Shown here: positions 1 to 9,400 of the stretch, piece after piece
Layout: each line of letters starts with the position of its first letter
Position numbering within the stretch: position 1 is the first letter of the stretch
Source: an uncultured Sutterella sp.
GTDB taxonomy: Bacteria; Pseudomonadota; Gammaproteobacteria; Burkholderiales; Burkholderiaceae_F
Assembly: GCA_900542805.1 (NCBI GenBank)
Contig: UQOW01000019.1
Location: 1-36,534 of the forward strand
Direction of reading: 5' to 3'
DNA length: 36,534 nucleotides
The notes under the pieces: generated by a model
Told to the model about the DNA's origin: nothing
Seen by the model: only the letters and a program-made list of their open reading frames with translations
Database searches by the model: none
Program-made: the position numbers and the translations under genes

Positions 1-1
1 T

Positions 2-397
2 ATGTTCAGTCCTTTCAATGTAATGCCTGATGGTTTGCGCACTGACAGTGCCTGCTGTGCCTACGTAATAGGACGGAGACCACAAATGCCCGCCGTAAAG
101 CTGATTCTTCAATGCCGGGAACGCTGCAAACAACTTCCTGGCTGTCGAGCCCTTCAAAATCTTTACGGCATCGGCAACAGGCAGAGACGGAGGGATGGTT
201 ACGAACAAATGGATATGGTCGGGTTGGATTTCCAAGGTCAGAATCGGCCACTCGCGCTCAATGCAGATCGCGTTGATGGCAAGACGCAACGTCTCGGCTA
301 TTTCACCTGTAAGTATCCGCTTGCAATACTTCGGGCACCATATCATATGGTATGCCGTCTGGTACACACAATTGCGGTTGTATACAACTTCTACCAT
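2..397 (-). CDS. tnpA: IS200/IS605 family transposase TnpA (Y1/HUH), C-terminus cut by window edge
   Basis: This single-strand DNA transposase excises and inserts IS200/IS605 elements through a 5'-phosphotyrosine intermediate. The minus-strand frame gives 132 residues up to the window edge, nearly the whole of a usual 130-150 aa TnpA. It begins MVEVVYNRNCVYQTAYHMIW, has the HUH metal-binding pair H61-I-H63 (PDHIHLFV), the conserved GGHLWSPSYYV stretch at about residues 102-112, and the expected catalytic tyrosine Y126 in IRHYIERTE. The frame looks intact, so the element may be active. The ATG at 397 fits the usual family N-terminus; its ribosome binding site is weak, which is common for this family. 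The stop codon is outside the window. Confidence 0.88.
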   Translation of the reverse strand, partial: MVEVVYNRNCVYQTAYHMIWCPKYCKRILTGEIAETLRLAINAICIEREWPILTLEIQPDHIHLFVTIPPSLPVADAVKILKGSTARKLFAAFPALKNQLYGGHLWSPSYYVGTAGTVSAQTIRHYIERTEH

Positions 398-450
398 GTC
401 TCTAATTTTATCGCATGGTAATGTGAAATGCATGGGACGCAATTCCTCAC

Positions 451-464
451 CTGACTGAAGTCAG
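451..464. repeat. Subterminal palindrome of the IS200-like element
   Basis: CTGACTGAAGTCAG can fold as a 5-bp stem (CTGAC/GTCAG) with a 4-nt loop. It lies about 55 bp upstream of the tnpA start. Hairpins at this position are what TnpA binds in IS200/IS605 elements. The role is inferred from position and shape. Confidence 0.55.
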
Positions 465-631
465 ATGTTTCCTTGCGGCGTTTCTATGAATAAGAGCGGC
501 GGGAAAAGCACTTTAAAGACAAGACGCTCGGCGGCATCCCAAAACGCATCGTCGTAGCGCAGGCGGGCACGAAGGATAAGACCCAAAAAGATAATCAAAA
601 AGTCCGGAAGAATAACGGCAAACGGGTTCAT
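461..631 (-). pseudogene. AEC-family transporter, N-terminal stump interrupted by IS200-like element
   Basis: Only 56 codons remain before a stop at 461-463 that lies within or next to the IS end. The translation (MNPFAVILPDFLIIFLGLIL, then FWDAAERLVFKVLFPPLLF) resembles the first one to two membrane helices of auxin efflux carrier (AEC) family permeases, which normally have about 300 residues and ten helices. The remainder would be expected beyond the IS, past the left edge. The start is the ATG at 631, but no strong ribosome binding site is evident. The gene reads away from the neighbouring oxidoreductase, with a shared upstream region of about 170 bp. Assignment rests on a short segment, so family identity is probable, not certain. 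Confidence 0.6.
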
Positions 632-743
632 GACAAGTCACTGTCTCGAGTAACACTCAGCATTTTCATCCTCCAAAACGGCAAATGCGAGCCGCTTCAC
701 AAAAGAAGATCTCTTGCGTTAAGCGCTGTTGCAAAACACAGTC

Positions 744-771
744 TTGCCGGACAGGCTTTTCCTGCTACGAT
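744..771 (+). promoter_or_regulatory. Possible sigma-70 promoter for the NAD(P)H oxidoreductase gene
   Basis: TTGCCG (744-749) and TACGAT (766-771) are separated by 16 bp and lie 32 bp upstream of the ATG at 804. Both hexamers match the consensus at only about four of six positions, so this is a weak prediction. Confidence 0.3.
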
Positions 772-803
772 ACGATATCTTTTGTTTTTCAGGGAGTTCT
801 TGT

Positions 804-1367
804 ATGACGAACGTTTTGATTATCAACGGACAACCGAATCCGCACGGACCTTCGTCAACGGCGCGCATTCTCGCCGAACTCGCCAAAAGACTTCCCGAGG
901 CCCAGATTCGCGCCGTTGCCGATACCGTGACCGAGGATAAAACGTACGCGGCTGCCGAGCAGGAGGCCCTTAAAAAAGCCGACGTCATTGTCTGGCAGTT
1001 TCCGATTTATTGGTATTCGGCTCCCGCAAAAATGAAGCAGTGGATTGACGACGTTCTCGCGTACGGCTTTGCCTATGGAAGCGGGGGCAATGCCTTAAAA
1101 GGGAAAAAGCTCCTCGTTTCCGTGACCACAGGCGGCAGCAAAGACGAATACACCCCGAAAGGCACCAAACACTTTTATCTGAAAGACTTTCTCGTGCAGT
1201 TTGAGCAAACCGCTCTTTTTTGCTCCATGACCTGGCTTGAACCCGTGGCCTCCTATGCGATGATGTTCATCCCAGGTGTTACATCCGAAACCGACAAAGC
1301 CCGTATCGACAGCAGGATTTGTGAACACGCCGATGAAGTGGTTTCTCGCATTCGGGATGCGGCATGA
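804..1367 (+). CDS. NAD(P)H-dependent oxidoreductase, flavodoxin-like fold (MdaB/KefF type)
   Basis: The 187-residue product matches small flavoproteins of the NAD(P)H:quinone oxidoreductase group, which reduce quinones or electrophiles by two electrons using FMN or FAD. It starts MTNVLIINGQPNPHGPSSTA, a first beta strand followed by the phosphate-binding loop. It continues with ADVIVWQFPIYWYSAPAKMK (about residues 60-79), the flavin-contacting loop typical of the family, and a later VTTGGSKDEYT segment. The start at 804 is preferred over an upstream in-frame ATG at 729 because AGGGAG lies at 791-796 and the family N-terminus begins here. Its last codons overlap by ATGA with the start of a decayed LysR-type regulator on the same strand, suggesting the two were once a regulator-target pair. 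The precise substrate cannot be read from the sequence. Confidence 0.85.
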   Translation: MTNVLIINGQPNPHGPSSTARILAELAKRLPEAQIRAVADTVTEDKTYAAAEQEALKKADVIVWQFPIYWYSAPAKMKQWIDDVLAYGFAYGSGGNALKGKKLLVSVTTGGSKDEYTPKGTKHFYLKDFLVQFEQTALFCSMTWLEPVASYAMMFIPGVTSETDKARIDSRICEHADEVVSRIRDAA

Positions 1368-2215
1368 AGCCGGTGCTGCCCAACATTGATCCGGCGTCCG
1401 CCGTGACGTTTCATTGCGCCGCAGAACGGCGTTTCCCATGCTGCTACGACGATGAATCTACCGCGCTCGGCGGTAACACAAACCATCGAACGCTTGGAAA
1501 AAAATTGGGGCGTGACGCTTTTTGATCGCTCCTCGCGCCCGATGCACTTACCGCCTCAGGGGCAAACCGCCGTTGCGATTGCAAGGCGGTATCTCGCGGA
1601 GGCGAAAGTCTTTCGGCTCTTAGGGCGCAAAAAGTCCGGGCTCTGCACTTGTCATCTCCGAAATGACCCGCGCCGTTGCCGGAGCCGAAATCGAAGTCAC
1701 ATTAATCCCGCAAGTTACAATCTTTACGGCCGAAACCACTCTGATTCCTGCAGTTCAAAAACGCTTTGCAGAAGGAAAAGCCGACCTTGCCGTGGCTCCT
1801 GATTTGCCGGAAAAAGAACGCCTTTGTCGGCGATTTTGCCGAATCTGACGCTTCTCTTTGTGTCCTACCAGCGCGACTCCCTGAACCGACAAAAATCGCA
1901 GTGCTAAATACGGCTTTTAAAGCTTCCTATCGGCCGGTCTCTGGCGCCGGAAAACACGCATGCCGTGGCCCAAGCAGTCGCCTCGGGGCTGGGATGGTCC
2001 ATCTTTCCCCCGATGAATCTTTTGTGCGTTCGAAATCGCCTAAAGAGGCTGACGATTCCCGTCCTGGGCGTGGCCACAGCGGAAAAACGCTTTGGGTTGT
2101 TGCAAGGGAGGCGCACTTTGCCCCGTATCTGACGCTTGTTTCTGAGATGCTCTCGCAGTACCTGGCAACCAAATGGCCACGCGAGATGGTTCTTATTAAA
2201 TCTGGCGTCTCTCAT
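1364..2215 (+). pseudogene. LysR-family transcriptional regulator, decayed by multiple frameshifts
   Basis: Pieces of one LTTR can be followed across all three plus-strand frames. The start is MKPVLPNIDPASAVTFHCAAERRF (opening at 1364). The helix-turn-helix piece follows from about 1431 and includes NLPRSAVTQTIERLEKNWGV. The effector-binding domain begins around 1640-1815 (TRAVAGAEIEVTLIPQVT, then GKADLAVAPDLPEKE). A further piece lies near 1825-1900 (VGDFAESDASLCVLPARLP), another around 1936-2090 (NTHAVAQAVASGLGWSIFPP), and a C-terminal piece from about 2090 (LWVVAREAHFAPYLTLVSEM). That requires about five frame changes, too many for sequencing error alone. The gene is therefore inactive as read. 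The 3' boundary is approximate. Confidence 0.75.
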
Positions 2216-2251
2216 TTTCCTAGCTTTGCGTCGGAAAAGTACCGCCCTGAC

Positions 2252-2716
2252 CTACTCGGCGGGCATAGCTCGACCGGCCGTCAGGCGAATCCATCCGCGC
2301 ACAATGCGGTAACCGACCCAGATACCCATCACCATAAAACCAATCCCCCAAACTGCAAATCCGACAAGTGCCCATGCCAAAAGTGTTCCGAGAATCGCAA
2401 CAAGCAACGCCCAAAGCGCCGCCGCCCAAAACGTATAAATCTGCCAGGCAAAGTGGCTTTCGATATACGTTCCCTTAGCCTCGCTACGTAATGCGTAGTT
2501 GAGAACAACGGCGGCAATCGAGGGCCATCCGAAAAGAAACGAACCCAAGATGCTCGCCCCCGTTACGATGCCTAAAAGAATCGAAAGTCCATGCAAAAGG
2601 TACACAACCTTCGCCACTAAAACGATGCTTCGTTCCGGCGTTTTAAGGGACGGCTCTTGAGAAGTCGGTTCTGTCGCAACCGGCACTCTTACGTTGTGTC
2701 CCGTTGAGTTTTCCAT
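2252..2716 (-). CDS. Small integral membrane protein, DUF4870-like
   Basis: The protein has 154 residues with a polar N-terminal tail of about 28 residues and three to four hydrophobic segments. The central stretch (VAKVVYLLHGLSILLGIVTG, then WPSIAAVVLNYALRSEAKGT and an ESHFAWQIYTFW block) resembles DUF4870-type membrane proteins common in betaproteobacteria; their function is unknown. The ATG at 2716 is chosen because GAGGAAAG precedes it closely. An in-frame start 12 codons further upstream would bury that site inside the gene. It is divergent from the degP-like gene and shares a 211-bp upstream region with it. No terminator is obvious at its 3' end, which runs into the LysR remnant. Confidence 0.7.
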   Translation of the reverse strand: MENSTGHNVRVPVATEPTSQEPSLKTPERSIVLVAKVVYLLHGLSILLGIVTGASILGSFLFGWPSIAAVVLNYALRSEAKGTYIESHFAWQIYTFWAAALWALLVAILGTLLAWALVGFAVWGIGFMVMGIWVGYRIVRGWIRLTAGRAMPAE

Positions 2717-2800
2717 TTTTCTTTCCTCGTTTTCCGAGAGCCACAATAGCAACCTTCACCCCGAAAAGGAGACTCTTTTGTGAAAATTCCCTATGGCTTT

Positions 2801-2814
2801 GTTACAAATGTAAC
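2801..2814. promoter_or_regulatory. Operator-like palindrome between the DUF4870-like gene and the DegP-like gene
   Basis: GTTACAAATGTAAC is a perfect 5-bp inverted repeat around a 4-bp centre, about 115 bp upstream of the protease start. A TTGACA hexamer follows at 2837-2842 without a good -10 at normal spacing. The palindrome may bind a regulator of either divergent gene; which one cannot be told. Confidence 0.35.
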
Positions 2815-2927
2815 GGCTTGGGCACAGATTAGGCAATTGACACACAGTTTCCGTGATATTTTTCGTCTATCGTATGATTGTTGTGACAGATGCGTTTCAT
2901 TTGTCTTTTTCGGAGTTCCAGAACACT

Positions 2928-4355
2928 ATGAAAGCTCACAAAACATCGTTTGTCGTTGCCGCTTTGGCGGCTGTCTTTGCTTCCGGCTTAAGCACGTATG
3001 CCCCGGCTTCCTCGGCCGCACTTTTTGAGTCCGAGAAGTCTCAAGCACAACTACCGGACTTTGTCAGCCTCGTGGAAAAATACGGCAAGGGCGTGGTGAA
3101 TATTTCCACCGTACGCGAAGCCCGCAAGATTGAAGACGCCAACCCCTTCGGGGAAATGGACGAACGTCAGGCAGAAATTTTCAAGCGTTTCGGCTTCCCG
3201 ATTTTCCCGTTTGTCGGACCCCAGGAAGAACCCGAGCGCCGCGGCACAGGTTCGGGCTTTATCATCAGCTCGGACGGTCTGATTCTAACGAACCACCACG
3301 TCATTGACGGGGCCGATGAAATCACCGTGCGATTAACGGATAAGCGTGAATTTAAGGGCAAAGTCCTCGGGAGCGATAAAAAAACCGATATCGCCGTTGT
3401 CAAAATCGAGGCTAAAGACCTGCCCGCTCTTAAGATGGGAGACTCCTCTAAACTGAAGGTCGGTGAATGGGTTGCAGCCATCGGCAGTCCCTTCGGCTTA
3501 GATAACACCGTCACGGCCGGTATCGTCTCTGCCAAGAGCCGACAACTCCCGTCCGATCAGTACGTGCCGTTCATTCAAACGGACGTTGCCGTCAATCCGG
3601 GCAACTCCGGCGGTCCGCTCTTTAACATGGCAGGCGAAGTCGTCGGTATTAATTCTCAGATTTTCTCCACCTCGGGCGGCTTTATGGGTCTATCGTTTGC
3701 CATCCCGATTGATTTGGCGTTACAGATTAAAGATCAACTCGTCAAAACCGGTACCGTCACCCGCGGTCGTATCGGTGTTGTCGTCCAGAGTATGACGCAG
3801 GAACTTGCGGAAAGCTTCGGGATGAAGACGCCCAAAGGCGCCCTTGTCAGTCAAATCGACAAGAAGGGACCGGCAGCTAAGAGCGATCTTCGCGAAGGCG
3901 ACATCATCGTTGAAGCCAACGGTCAATCTATCGTCTCAAGTAGCGATCTTCCGGTTCTTGTTAGTTCCATGGCACCCGGCTCGGAGTTAACGCTCAAGGT
4001 TCTGCGTGACGGCAAAGAAACTGCCGTCACGATTAAAGTCGGCAAAGACGGTCAGGATGCCGCTGGCAATTCAACCAAGAAAGCGACGACCGATGCGGCG
4101 CGCTTAGGAGTCTCCGTTCGCTCCCTGACTGATGAAGAGGCCAATCGCGTCGGCACCAAGGGTTTACTTGTCACCTCAAGCGAAGGGGTTGCGCGTAAGG
4201 CCGGTATCCAGCGCGGCGACATTATCGTCAGCGTCAACGGTCAGGCTGTGAAAAAGCCCTCGGACTTAGGCTCTGTCATTTCGAAGTCTAAGACCCTTCG
4301 CCTGCTGATTCAACGCGGACAGACGCGCATTTTCGTGCCGGTTAAATTAAAGTAA
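2928..4355 (+). CDS. DegP/DegQ (HtrA/Do) family periplasmic serine protease
   Basis: The 475-residue protein is an HtrA-type envelope quality-control protease and chaperone. An N-terminal signal sequence (MKAHKTSFVVAALAAVFASG, cleavage probably near residues 27-31) sends it to the periplasm. The trypsin-like domain has the catalytic triad His124 (TNHHVIDGAD), Asp154 (KKTDIAVVKIE) and Ser227 (NPGNSGGPLF). Two PDZ domains follow, at about residues 280-375 and 385-475, the usual Do-family layout and length. The start at 2928 gives a clean signal peptide and has GGAG at 2912-2915; the longer frame from 2853 adds 25 residues that would spoil the signal sequence. A strong hairpin terminator lies directly downstream. 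A sigma-E promoter, common for this family, was looked for and not recognised. Confidence 0.95.
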   Translation: MKAHKTSFVVAALAAVFASGLSTYAPASSAALFESEKSQAQLPDFVSLVEKYGKGVVNISTVREARKIEDANPFGEMDERQAEIFKRFGFPIFPFVGPQEEPERRGTGSGFIISSDGLILTNHHVIDGADEITVRLTDKREFKGKVLGSDKKTDIAVVKIEAKDLPALKMGDSSKLKVGEWVAAIGSPFGLDNTVTAGIVSAKSRQLPSDQYVPFIQTDVAVNPGNSGGPLFNMAGEVVGINSQIFSTSGGFMGLSFAIPIDLALQIKDQLVKTGTVTRGRIGVVVQSMTQELAESFGMKTPKGALVSQIDKKGPAAKSDLREGDIIVEANGQSIVSSSDLPVLVSSMAPGSELTLKVLRDGKETAVTIKVGKDGQDAAGNSTKKATTDAARLGVSVRSLTDEEANRVGTKGLLVTSSEGVARKAGIQRGDIIVSVNGQAVKKPSDLGSVISKSKTLRLLIQRGQTRIFVPVKLK

Positions 4356-4370
4356 TCCGGCTTTCGGATG

Positions 4371-4400
4371 AAAAGGGCTGCCGGTCGGCAGCCCTTTTTC
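4371..4400. terminator. Bidirectional intrinsic terminator between degP-like and tetR-type genes
   Basis: An 11-bp perfect stem (AAAGGGCTGCC / GGCAGCCCTTT) with a 4-nt GGTC loop is flanked by A and T tracts. It can therefore stop transcription of the protease from the left and of the efflux operon from the right. Confidence 0.9.
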
Positions 4401-4423
4401 GTACGCATTCGGGAAGCGATGTC

Positions 4424-4984
4424 CTAATGTCGAACGATACGTTCGGCCACGGCCCGGGCCAATTTCTTCGCATCAAGCGCAGGATTCGCGATGATGCGAA
4501 TAATTAACCCGTCTAAAAGGCACATGTCACATTCGAGTCTCAGCTCCGGATTCTCGAGATTTTTTTCCTTGTAGATAGCCAAAAGTGCTTCGCGACAGGC
4601 TCTGTCGTAGTAATGCAGAATGTGCGCCAACGTCCTATTGCTTGCGGCGGCATTCATCACATCCAAAGCAAACACGGCGCTTCGCAAGTTCAGGCGTGAA
4701 AGCGCGATTTCCGTCAAATCCCGAATGTTTTGTTCCCGGTCTTCATAATCGGTTTCACGGATTTTTTCCACGAGGTTATCGATTTGCCGCTGCGCAAGCG
4801 TTCGGACAATCTCATCCTTACTTTTAAAGTAGTTATAAAGATTACCCACGCTCATCTGCAGATGCGCGGCAATATCCTTCATCTTCGTTGCGCTAAAGCC
4901 TTTTTCACCGAAACAGGCTCGAGCCGCCCTCAGAATATCTTCCCGACGGCGCGTTGCCAAGGCTTCGTTTTCTAAAGAAGACAT
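4424..4984 (-). CDS. TetR/AcrR-family transcriptional regulator of the RND efflux operon
   Basis: The protein has 186 residues. The N-terminal TetR DNA-binding domain spans about residues 14-60, with the helix-turn-helix at about 33-52 (TKMKDIAAHLQMSVGNLYNY) followed by the usual FKSKDEIV. The C-terminal two thirds is the variable ligand-binding and dimer domain and gives no specific ligand clue. It is the last gene of the minus-strand adaptor-pump-outer membrane factor cluster, 20 bp after the outer-membrane factor stop. It is therefore probably co-transcribed and represses the operon, including itself. This differs from the commoner acrR/mexR layout, where the regulator is divergent from the adaptor gene. 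A matching inverted repeat lies upstream of the adaptor gene at 10783-10811. Confidence 0.9.
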   Translation of the reverse strand: MSSLENEALATRRREDILRAARACFGEKGFSATKMKDIAAHLQMSVGNLYNYFKSKDEIVRTLAQRQIDNLVEKIRETDYEDREQNIRDLTEIALSRLNLRSAVFALDVMNAAASNRTLAHILHYYDRACREALLAIYKEKNLENPELRLECDMCLLDGLIIRIIANPALDAKKLARAVAERIVRH

Positions 4985-5004
4985 GGCTTCTCCTTATGGC
5001 GCGA

Positions 5005-6420
5005 TTAGTTCGCTTCCTTCGGCAGTTGCGACCCACCGCCCATCACTTTGTAAAGCGTCACAAGGCTCGTCACCCGCGCCAAGCGCATATTGACGAGAGA
5101 TTGCTGCGCGGAAAAGTCCGATCGTTGGCTATCGAGAACCTGTAGGAAACTATCCATACCGCTCTTGTAGCGCTCCATAGCAAGCTCGTAGGTCTTGTGT
5201 GTGGACGCAGCAAGGCTTTCCGTGGCTTTCAGTTGCTCCTGAACGGTACCTTCCGTTACCAAGGCATCGGCCACTTCCTTAAACGCACTTTGAATCGCCG
5301 ACTCGTAATCGGCCACGGCACCGCGCTTGGCGGCATCGGCAGCCTTTAAGTTCTGGATATTCTGTCCGCCCTGAAAGATCGGAAGAGAAACCGACGGCGT
5401 AAAGGACCAAATTGAACTGGAGGCCTTAAATAAATCCGTCAAGTGCGAAGAAGCGTACCCGGCCGATCCCGTCAGAGAAATCGACGGGAAGAACGCAGCG
5501 CGTGCAACACCGATGTTAGCGTTGGCACTACGAAGACGGGCCTCGGCCGCTGCGATGTCCGGGCGATTTAAAAGCACTTCGCTCGGCACGTCGGACGTAG
5601 CCGAAACCGGCGCTGTCACGTCAGCAGGAAGCGAATCGGTCTCGAGCGCCGAGTCATATGTTCCGCCCACAAGAACCGTAAGGGCATTGCGGTACTGACT
5701 GACCTGTTGTTGAGCCTGTGCCTTAGAAATCCGCGCATTGGCTACCGTCGTTTTGACCTGCTCCAAATCCATCAGGCTTGAGGCGCCGACGTCATAACTT
5801 CTCTGAATTAACTCACAGGTTTTCGTCTGGCTTTCCAGCGTTTGCTCGGCTAACCGGAGTTTGTCTTTGGCCGCTCCGAGCGCAAGCCACGTGTTGGCGA
5901 TTTCGGCAATGATTGTCATCTGCGCCGAACGCTGCGCCGCCTGAGTTTGGAAATACTCCTGCAAAGCCATCTCGTTGGTGTTACGCACGCGACCGAAAAG
6001 GTCCAGTTCGTAAGAGGCCATCGCATTGGCCGTGTAGCCGTTTGTCAACAAAGCGGACTTGGATTCGTTATCAAACGCCCCGCGTGCCGTTCTTTGCGCA
6101 ACTGCCGATACACTCGGCAAAAGGTTACTGCGGCTTACGTTGTACTTGGCTCGTGCCTGCTCAACGCTTAAGACCGCCGACCTGAGGCTCCGGTTGTCCG
6201 AAAGACCTTTGGCAATCAAGGTCTTAAGCCGCTCATCTCGGAAGAACTCACCCCACTGCTGCAAGCCTTCCGTGAGCAACTTGACGTTTTTCGTAGCTTC
6301 CGAGACCGGCCAGGCTGCCTCAATCGGCGCCTCCGGTCTTTCGTAGGTCGGTGCAAAAGAGCATCCCGCAACACAAATGGCTGCAGCCAAGGGCAATAAC
6401 ACAAAGGATTTACGCATCAT
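5005..6420 (-). CDS. RND efflux outer-membrane factor lipoprotein (OprM/NodT family)
   Basis: The 471-residue product is the TolC-like outer-membrane channel of a tripartite efflux pump. A signal peptide ends in a lipobox (CVAGC, lipidated Cys20), so the mature protein is anchored in the outer membrane like OprM and CusC. Two OEP repeats can be followed, each built of long alanine- and glutamine-rich helices; the conserved LLNRPDIAAAEARLRSANAN motif marks the start of the second. Later landmarks are SLPIFQGG and a C-terminal YKSGMDSFLQVLDSQR. The gene follows the pump gene by 16 bp and precedes the TetR regulator. Two adjacent ATG codons (MMRK) make the exact start uncertain by one residue. 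Confidence 0.93.
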   Translation of the reverse strand: MMRKSFVLLPLAAAICVAGCSFAPTYERPEAPIEAAWPVSEATKNVKLLTEGLQQWGEFFRDERLKTLIAKGLSDNRSLRSAVLSVEQARAKYNVSRSNLLPSVSAVAQRTARGAFDNESKSALLTNGYTANAMASYELDLFGRVRNTNEMALQEYFQTQAAQRSAQMTIIAEIANTWLALGAAKDKLRLAEQTLESQTKTCELIQRSYDVGASSLMDLEQVKTTVANARISKAQAQQQVSQYRNALTVLVGGTYDSALETDSLPADVTAPVSATSDVPSEVLLNRPDIAAAEARLRSANANIGVARAAFFPSISLTGSAGYASSHLTDLFKASSSIWSFTPSVSLPIFQGGQNIQNLKAADAAKRGAVADYESAIQSAFKEVADALVTEGTVQEQLKATESLAASTHKTYELAMERYKSGMDSFLQVLDSQRSDFSAQQSLVNMRLARVTSLVTLYKVMGGGSQLPKEAN

Positions 6421-6436
6421 TTTCTCTCTCGCTTCC

Positions 6437-9400
6437 TTAACCCTTCTTCAGTCTCTTGCGACCGAAAATCTTATTAATCAACACGAAAAACACCGGCACG
6501 AAGAAGATGCACAGGAACGTACCCGTGAGCATACCGCCCAAAACGGCGATACCGATGGCAGACTGAGCGCCGGCACCCGCACCGGTTGCCACGGCCAAGG
6601 GGAACACACCAAGACCGAAAGCAATCGAGGTCATCAGAATCGGACGCAGTCTTAACCGTACGGCCTCGACGACGGCTTCGAGCAAATCTCTGCCGCTATC
6701 GTACAAGTCACGTGCAAATTCCACAATCAAAATCGCGTTCTTAGCCACCAAGCCGACCGTTGTTAACAAACCGACCTGGAAGTACACGTCGTTTTCGCGT
6801 CCCGTAAGGGCCGTAAGACCCAAAGCACCCAACACACCGAGCGGAACAACGAGAATGACGGCAATCGGAATCGTCCAAGACTCATAAAGGGCCGCCAGAG
6901 CGAGGAACACCACCAGAAGCGAAATCGCATACAGGGGGGCCGCATTGTTGCCGGCTGCGCGTTCCTGATACGAAAGCGCATTCCACTCAATTGAGTATCC
7001 CTTGGGCATTTGAGCCAAGATTTCTTCCACAGCCTTCATGGCTTCGCCCGAGGAGTATCCCGGTCTCGGTTGACCCTGAATATTCACGGCATCGACGGCA
7101 TTAAAGCGTTCCAGACGTCCGGCGCCGACACCCCACTTGATTGAGGCAAATGCATCAAAGGCCACCAGTTCGCCCTTGTTGTTGCGGACGTGCCACTTAG
7201 CAATGTCGGCCTGCTCTCCGCGGGAATCCGCATCGCCTTGGACATAGACCTTTTTAATACGACCGCGATCCATAAAGTCATTGACATAACTGGAACCGAA
7301 AGCAATGCTCAGGGTGTTGTTAATGTCCGTATTGGAGACGCCCATCGCACGGGCTTTGTCGTAATCGATCTCCAATTCTAAAAGCGGAACATCATCCATA
7401 CCGTTATGGCGAACCATGGTAAGCCGCGGGTCACTGTTGGCCTTTCTTAAGAAGTCCCCCATCACTTCCATGAGGCGATTGTGCCCGAGTCCGGTACGGT
7501 CTTCTAAGAAAAAGTCAAAACCTTCGGCTACGCCAAGCTCCGGAACGGCCGGCAGCGGGAACACATACCCGACAAGGTCATTTAAGTCCGGACCGAACAG
7601 GCGTCGCTGAACACGTCCTTGAATGGCGGAAATCGCCTGGCTCGCCTTCTTGCGCACGCTCCAGTCTTTCAATTCCATAAAGCCCAAGGCCATGTTTTCA
7701 CCCGTTCCGCCGAACGAGAACCCGCGCACGAAATAGGTCGACTCGATATTGTCGCTTTCCTGCTTGAGAACCACATCGGCAGCGTGCCGAAGAACGTCAT
7801 CGGTACGGCCGGCCGTGGCACTCGGCGGTGTCGAGCCCGTAAAGAGCAACACGCCTTGATCTTCCTGCGGCATAAACGAGCTCGGCAGATGGGCAAATCC
7901 CCACACAACGAGAGCCAGCAGCAAGCCGTAAATCACCACGAGCATCTTGATGCGACGCGAGAATCCGTGCGCAACACGGCACACAAAACGACTGAATAGG
8001 TGGAAGCCGTGATTAAACGCCATAAAAAAGCGCAGTCTCGTCGGCTCTTCCCCTTCGGCTTTTTGCCGAAGAATCGAAGCGCACAAAGCCGGTGTGAGCG
8101 TTACAGCCACGACAACCGACAGGAGCATCGCCGAGACAATCGTCACCGAGAACTGACGATAAATCACACCGGTCGAGCCTCCGAAAAAAGCCATCGGAAT
8201 GAACACGGCCGAAAGCACCATCGCAATACCGACAAGCGCTCCGGTAATTTGTTGCATGGACTTGACTGTTGCCTCATGGGGATCGGATCGATCCTCGTCC
8301 ATCACGCGTTCGACGTTTTCAACCACGACAATCGCATCGTCGACCAATAGTCCGATGGCCAGCACCAAGCCGAACATCGTGAGCATGTTGATGGAAAACC
8401 CGAGTAGCCCCATCACTGCGAGTGTCCCGAGCAAGACCACGGGCACCGCAATGGTCGGAATAATCGTCGCCCGAGCATTTTGCAGGAACAAATACATCAC
8501 GAAGACAACAAGAAAGACTGCTTCAATCAGAGTTTTGATGACTTCATGCATGGCCGCGTCGACAAAACGCGTCGTATCCATGACGATTTTCAGTTCCACG
8601 CCTTCGGGGAAAAACGGTTTTAACTCTTCAAGTTTGGCCTGAACATCGGCGGCAACTCGTTTGGCATTGGCTCCGCCGGCCAGGCTAATAGCCATACCTG
8701 AAGCGCTTTGTCCTTTGTAAATACCATCGAATTGGTACGATTGACTTCCGAGCTCCACTCGTGCGACGTCTTTAATGCGGACAACTGTCCCGTCTTGTTT
8801 CGTAACAAGCGCAATCTGTTCGAACTGCTCGGGGCGCTCCATCAGGGAACTGGCGCGAATCTTAGCCGTAATCAAGCGCTCTTTATTGACCGGCGCACCG
8901 CCGACGTCTCCGGCAGCAACCTGAACGTTCTGAGCAGCTACGGCATTGACAACGTCTGACGGCTGCAAGTTGTATTTAAAGAGCTTGTCGGGGTCGACCC
9001 AAATGCGCATGGCATAAGAAGCCCCGAAGCATTGAACATCGCCGACACCCTGCACACGGGAAATCGGCTCTTTGATGTTGTTAATGAGAAAGTCTCCGAG
9101 ATCGTGCCCGGTTAACTTTCCTGTCTTGTCATAAAACGCGAACGCCATCAAGAAGGACGGCGCACTCTTTTCGACCGTAATCCCGATACGACGTACCGAT
9201 TCAGGAAGCTTAGCCTCCACAATCGAGAGCTTGTTTTGGACCTGAACCTGGGCAATATCCGGATTGGTTCCCGCTTCGAAGGTAATACGAATAGAGGCCA
9301 TACCGACCGAGTCGGACTGCGAACTCATATAGAGCATGCCGTCAAGACCGGTCATATTCTCTTCGATAATCTGCGTGACGGTTCGCGCCACCGTCTCGGC

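Larger units (their letters stand above)
1..464 (-). mobile_element. IS200/IS605-family insertion sequence, partial (left end and most of tnpA)
   Basis: The minus strand carries an IS200-type tnpA and, upstream of its start, a short subterminal palindrome at 451-464 of the kind found at the ends of IS200/IS605 elements. The other end lies beyond the left edge of the window. No tnpB is visible in the part seen. The exact left-end cleavage point is not resolved; it should lie near 451-470. The element sits inside an AEC-transporter reading frame that runs in the same direction. Confidence 0.8.

Noticed and set aside
2..458. Plus-strand frames at the left edge (139 and 87 codons)
   Set aside because: They are antisense to tnpA, whose minus-strand frame carries the HUH and tyrosine motifs.
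1766..2491. 241-codon plus-strand frame
   Set aside because: Only parts of it match a LysR regulator; the 3' half is antisense to the DUF4870-like gene. It is an accidental fusion of pseudogene and shadow.
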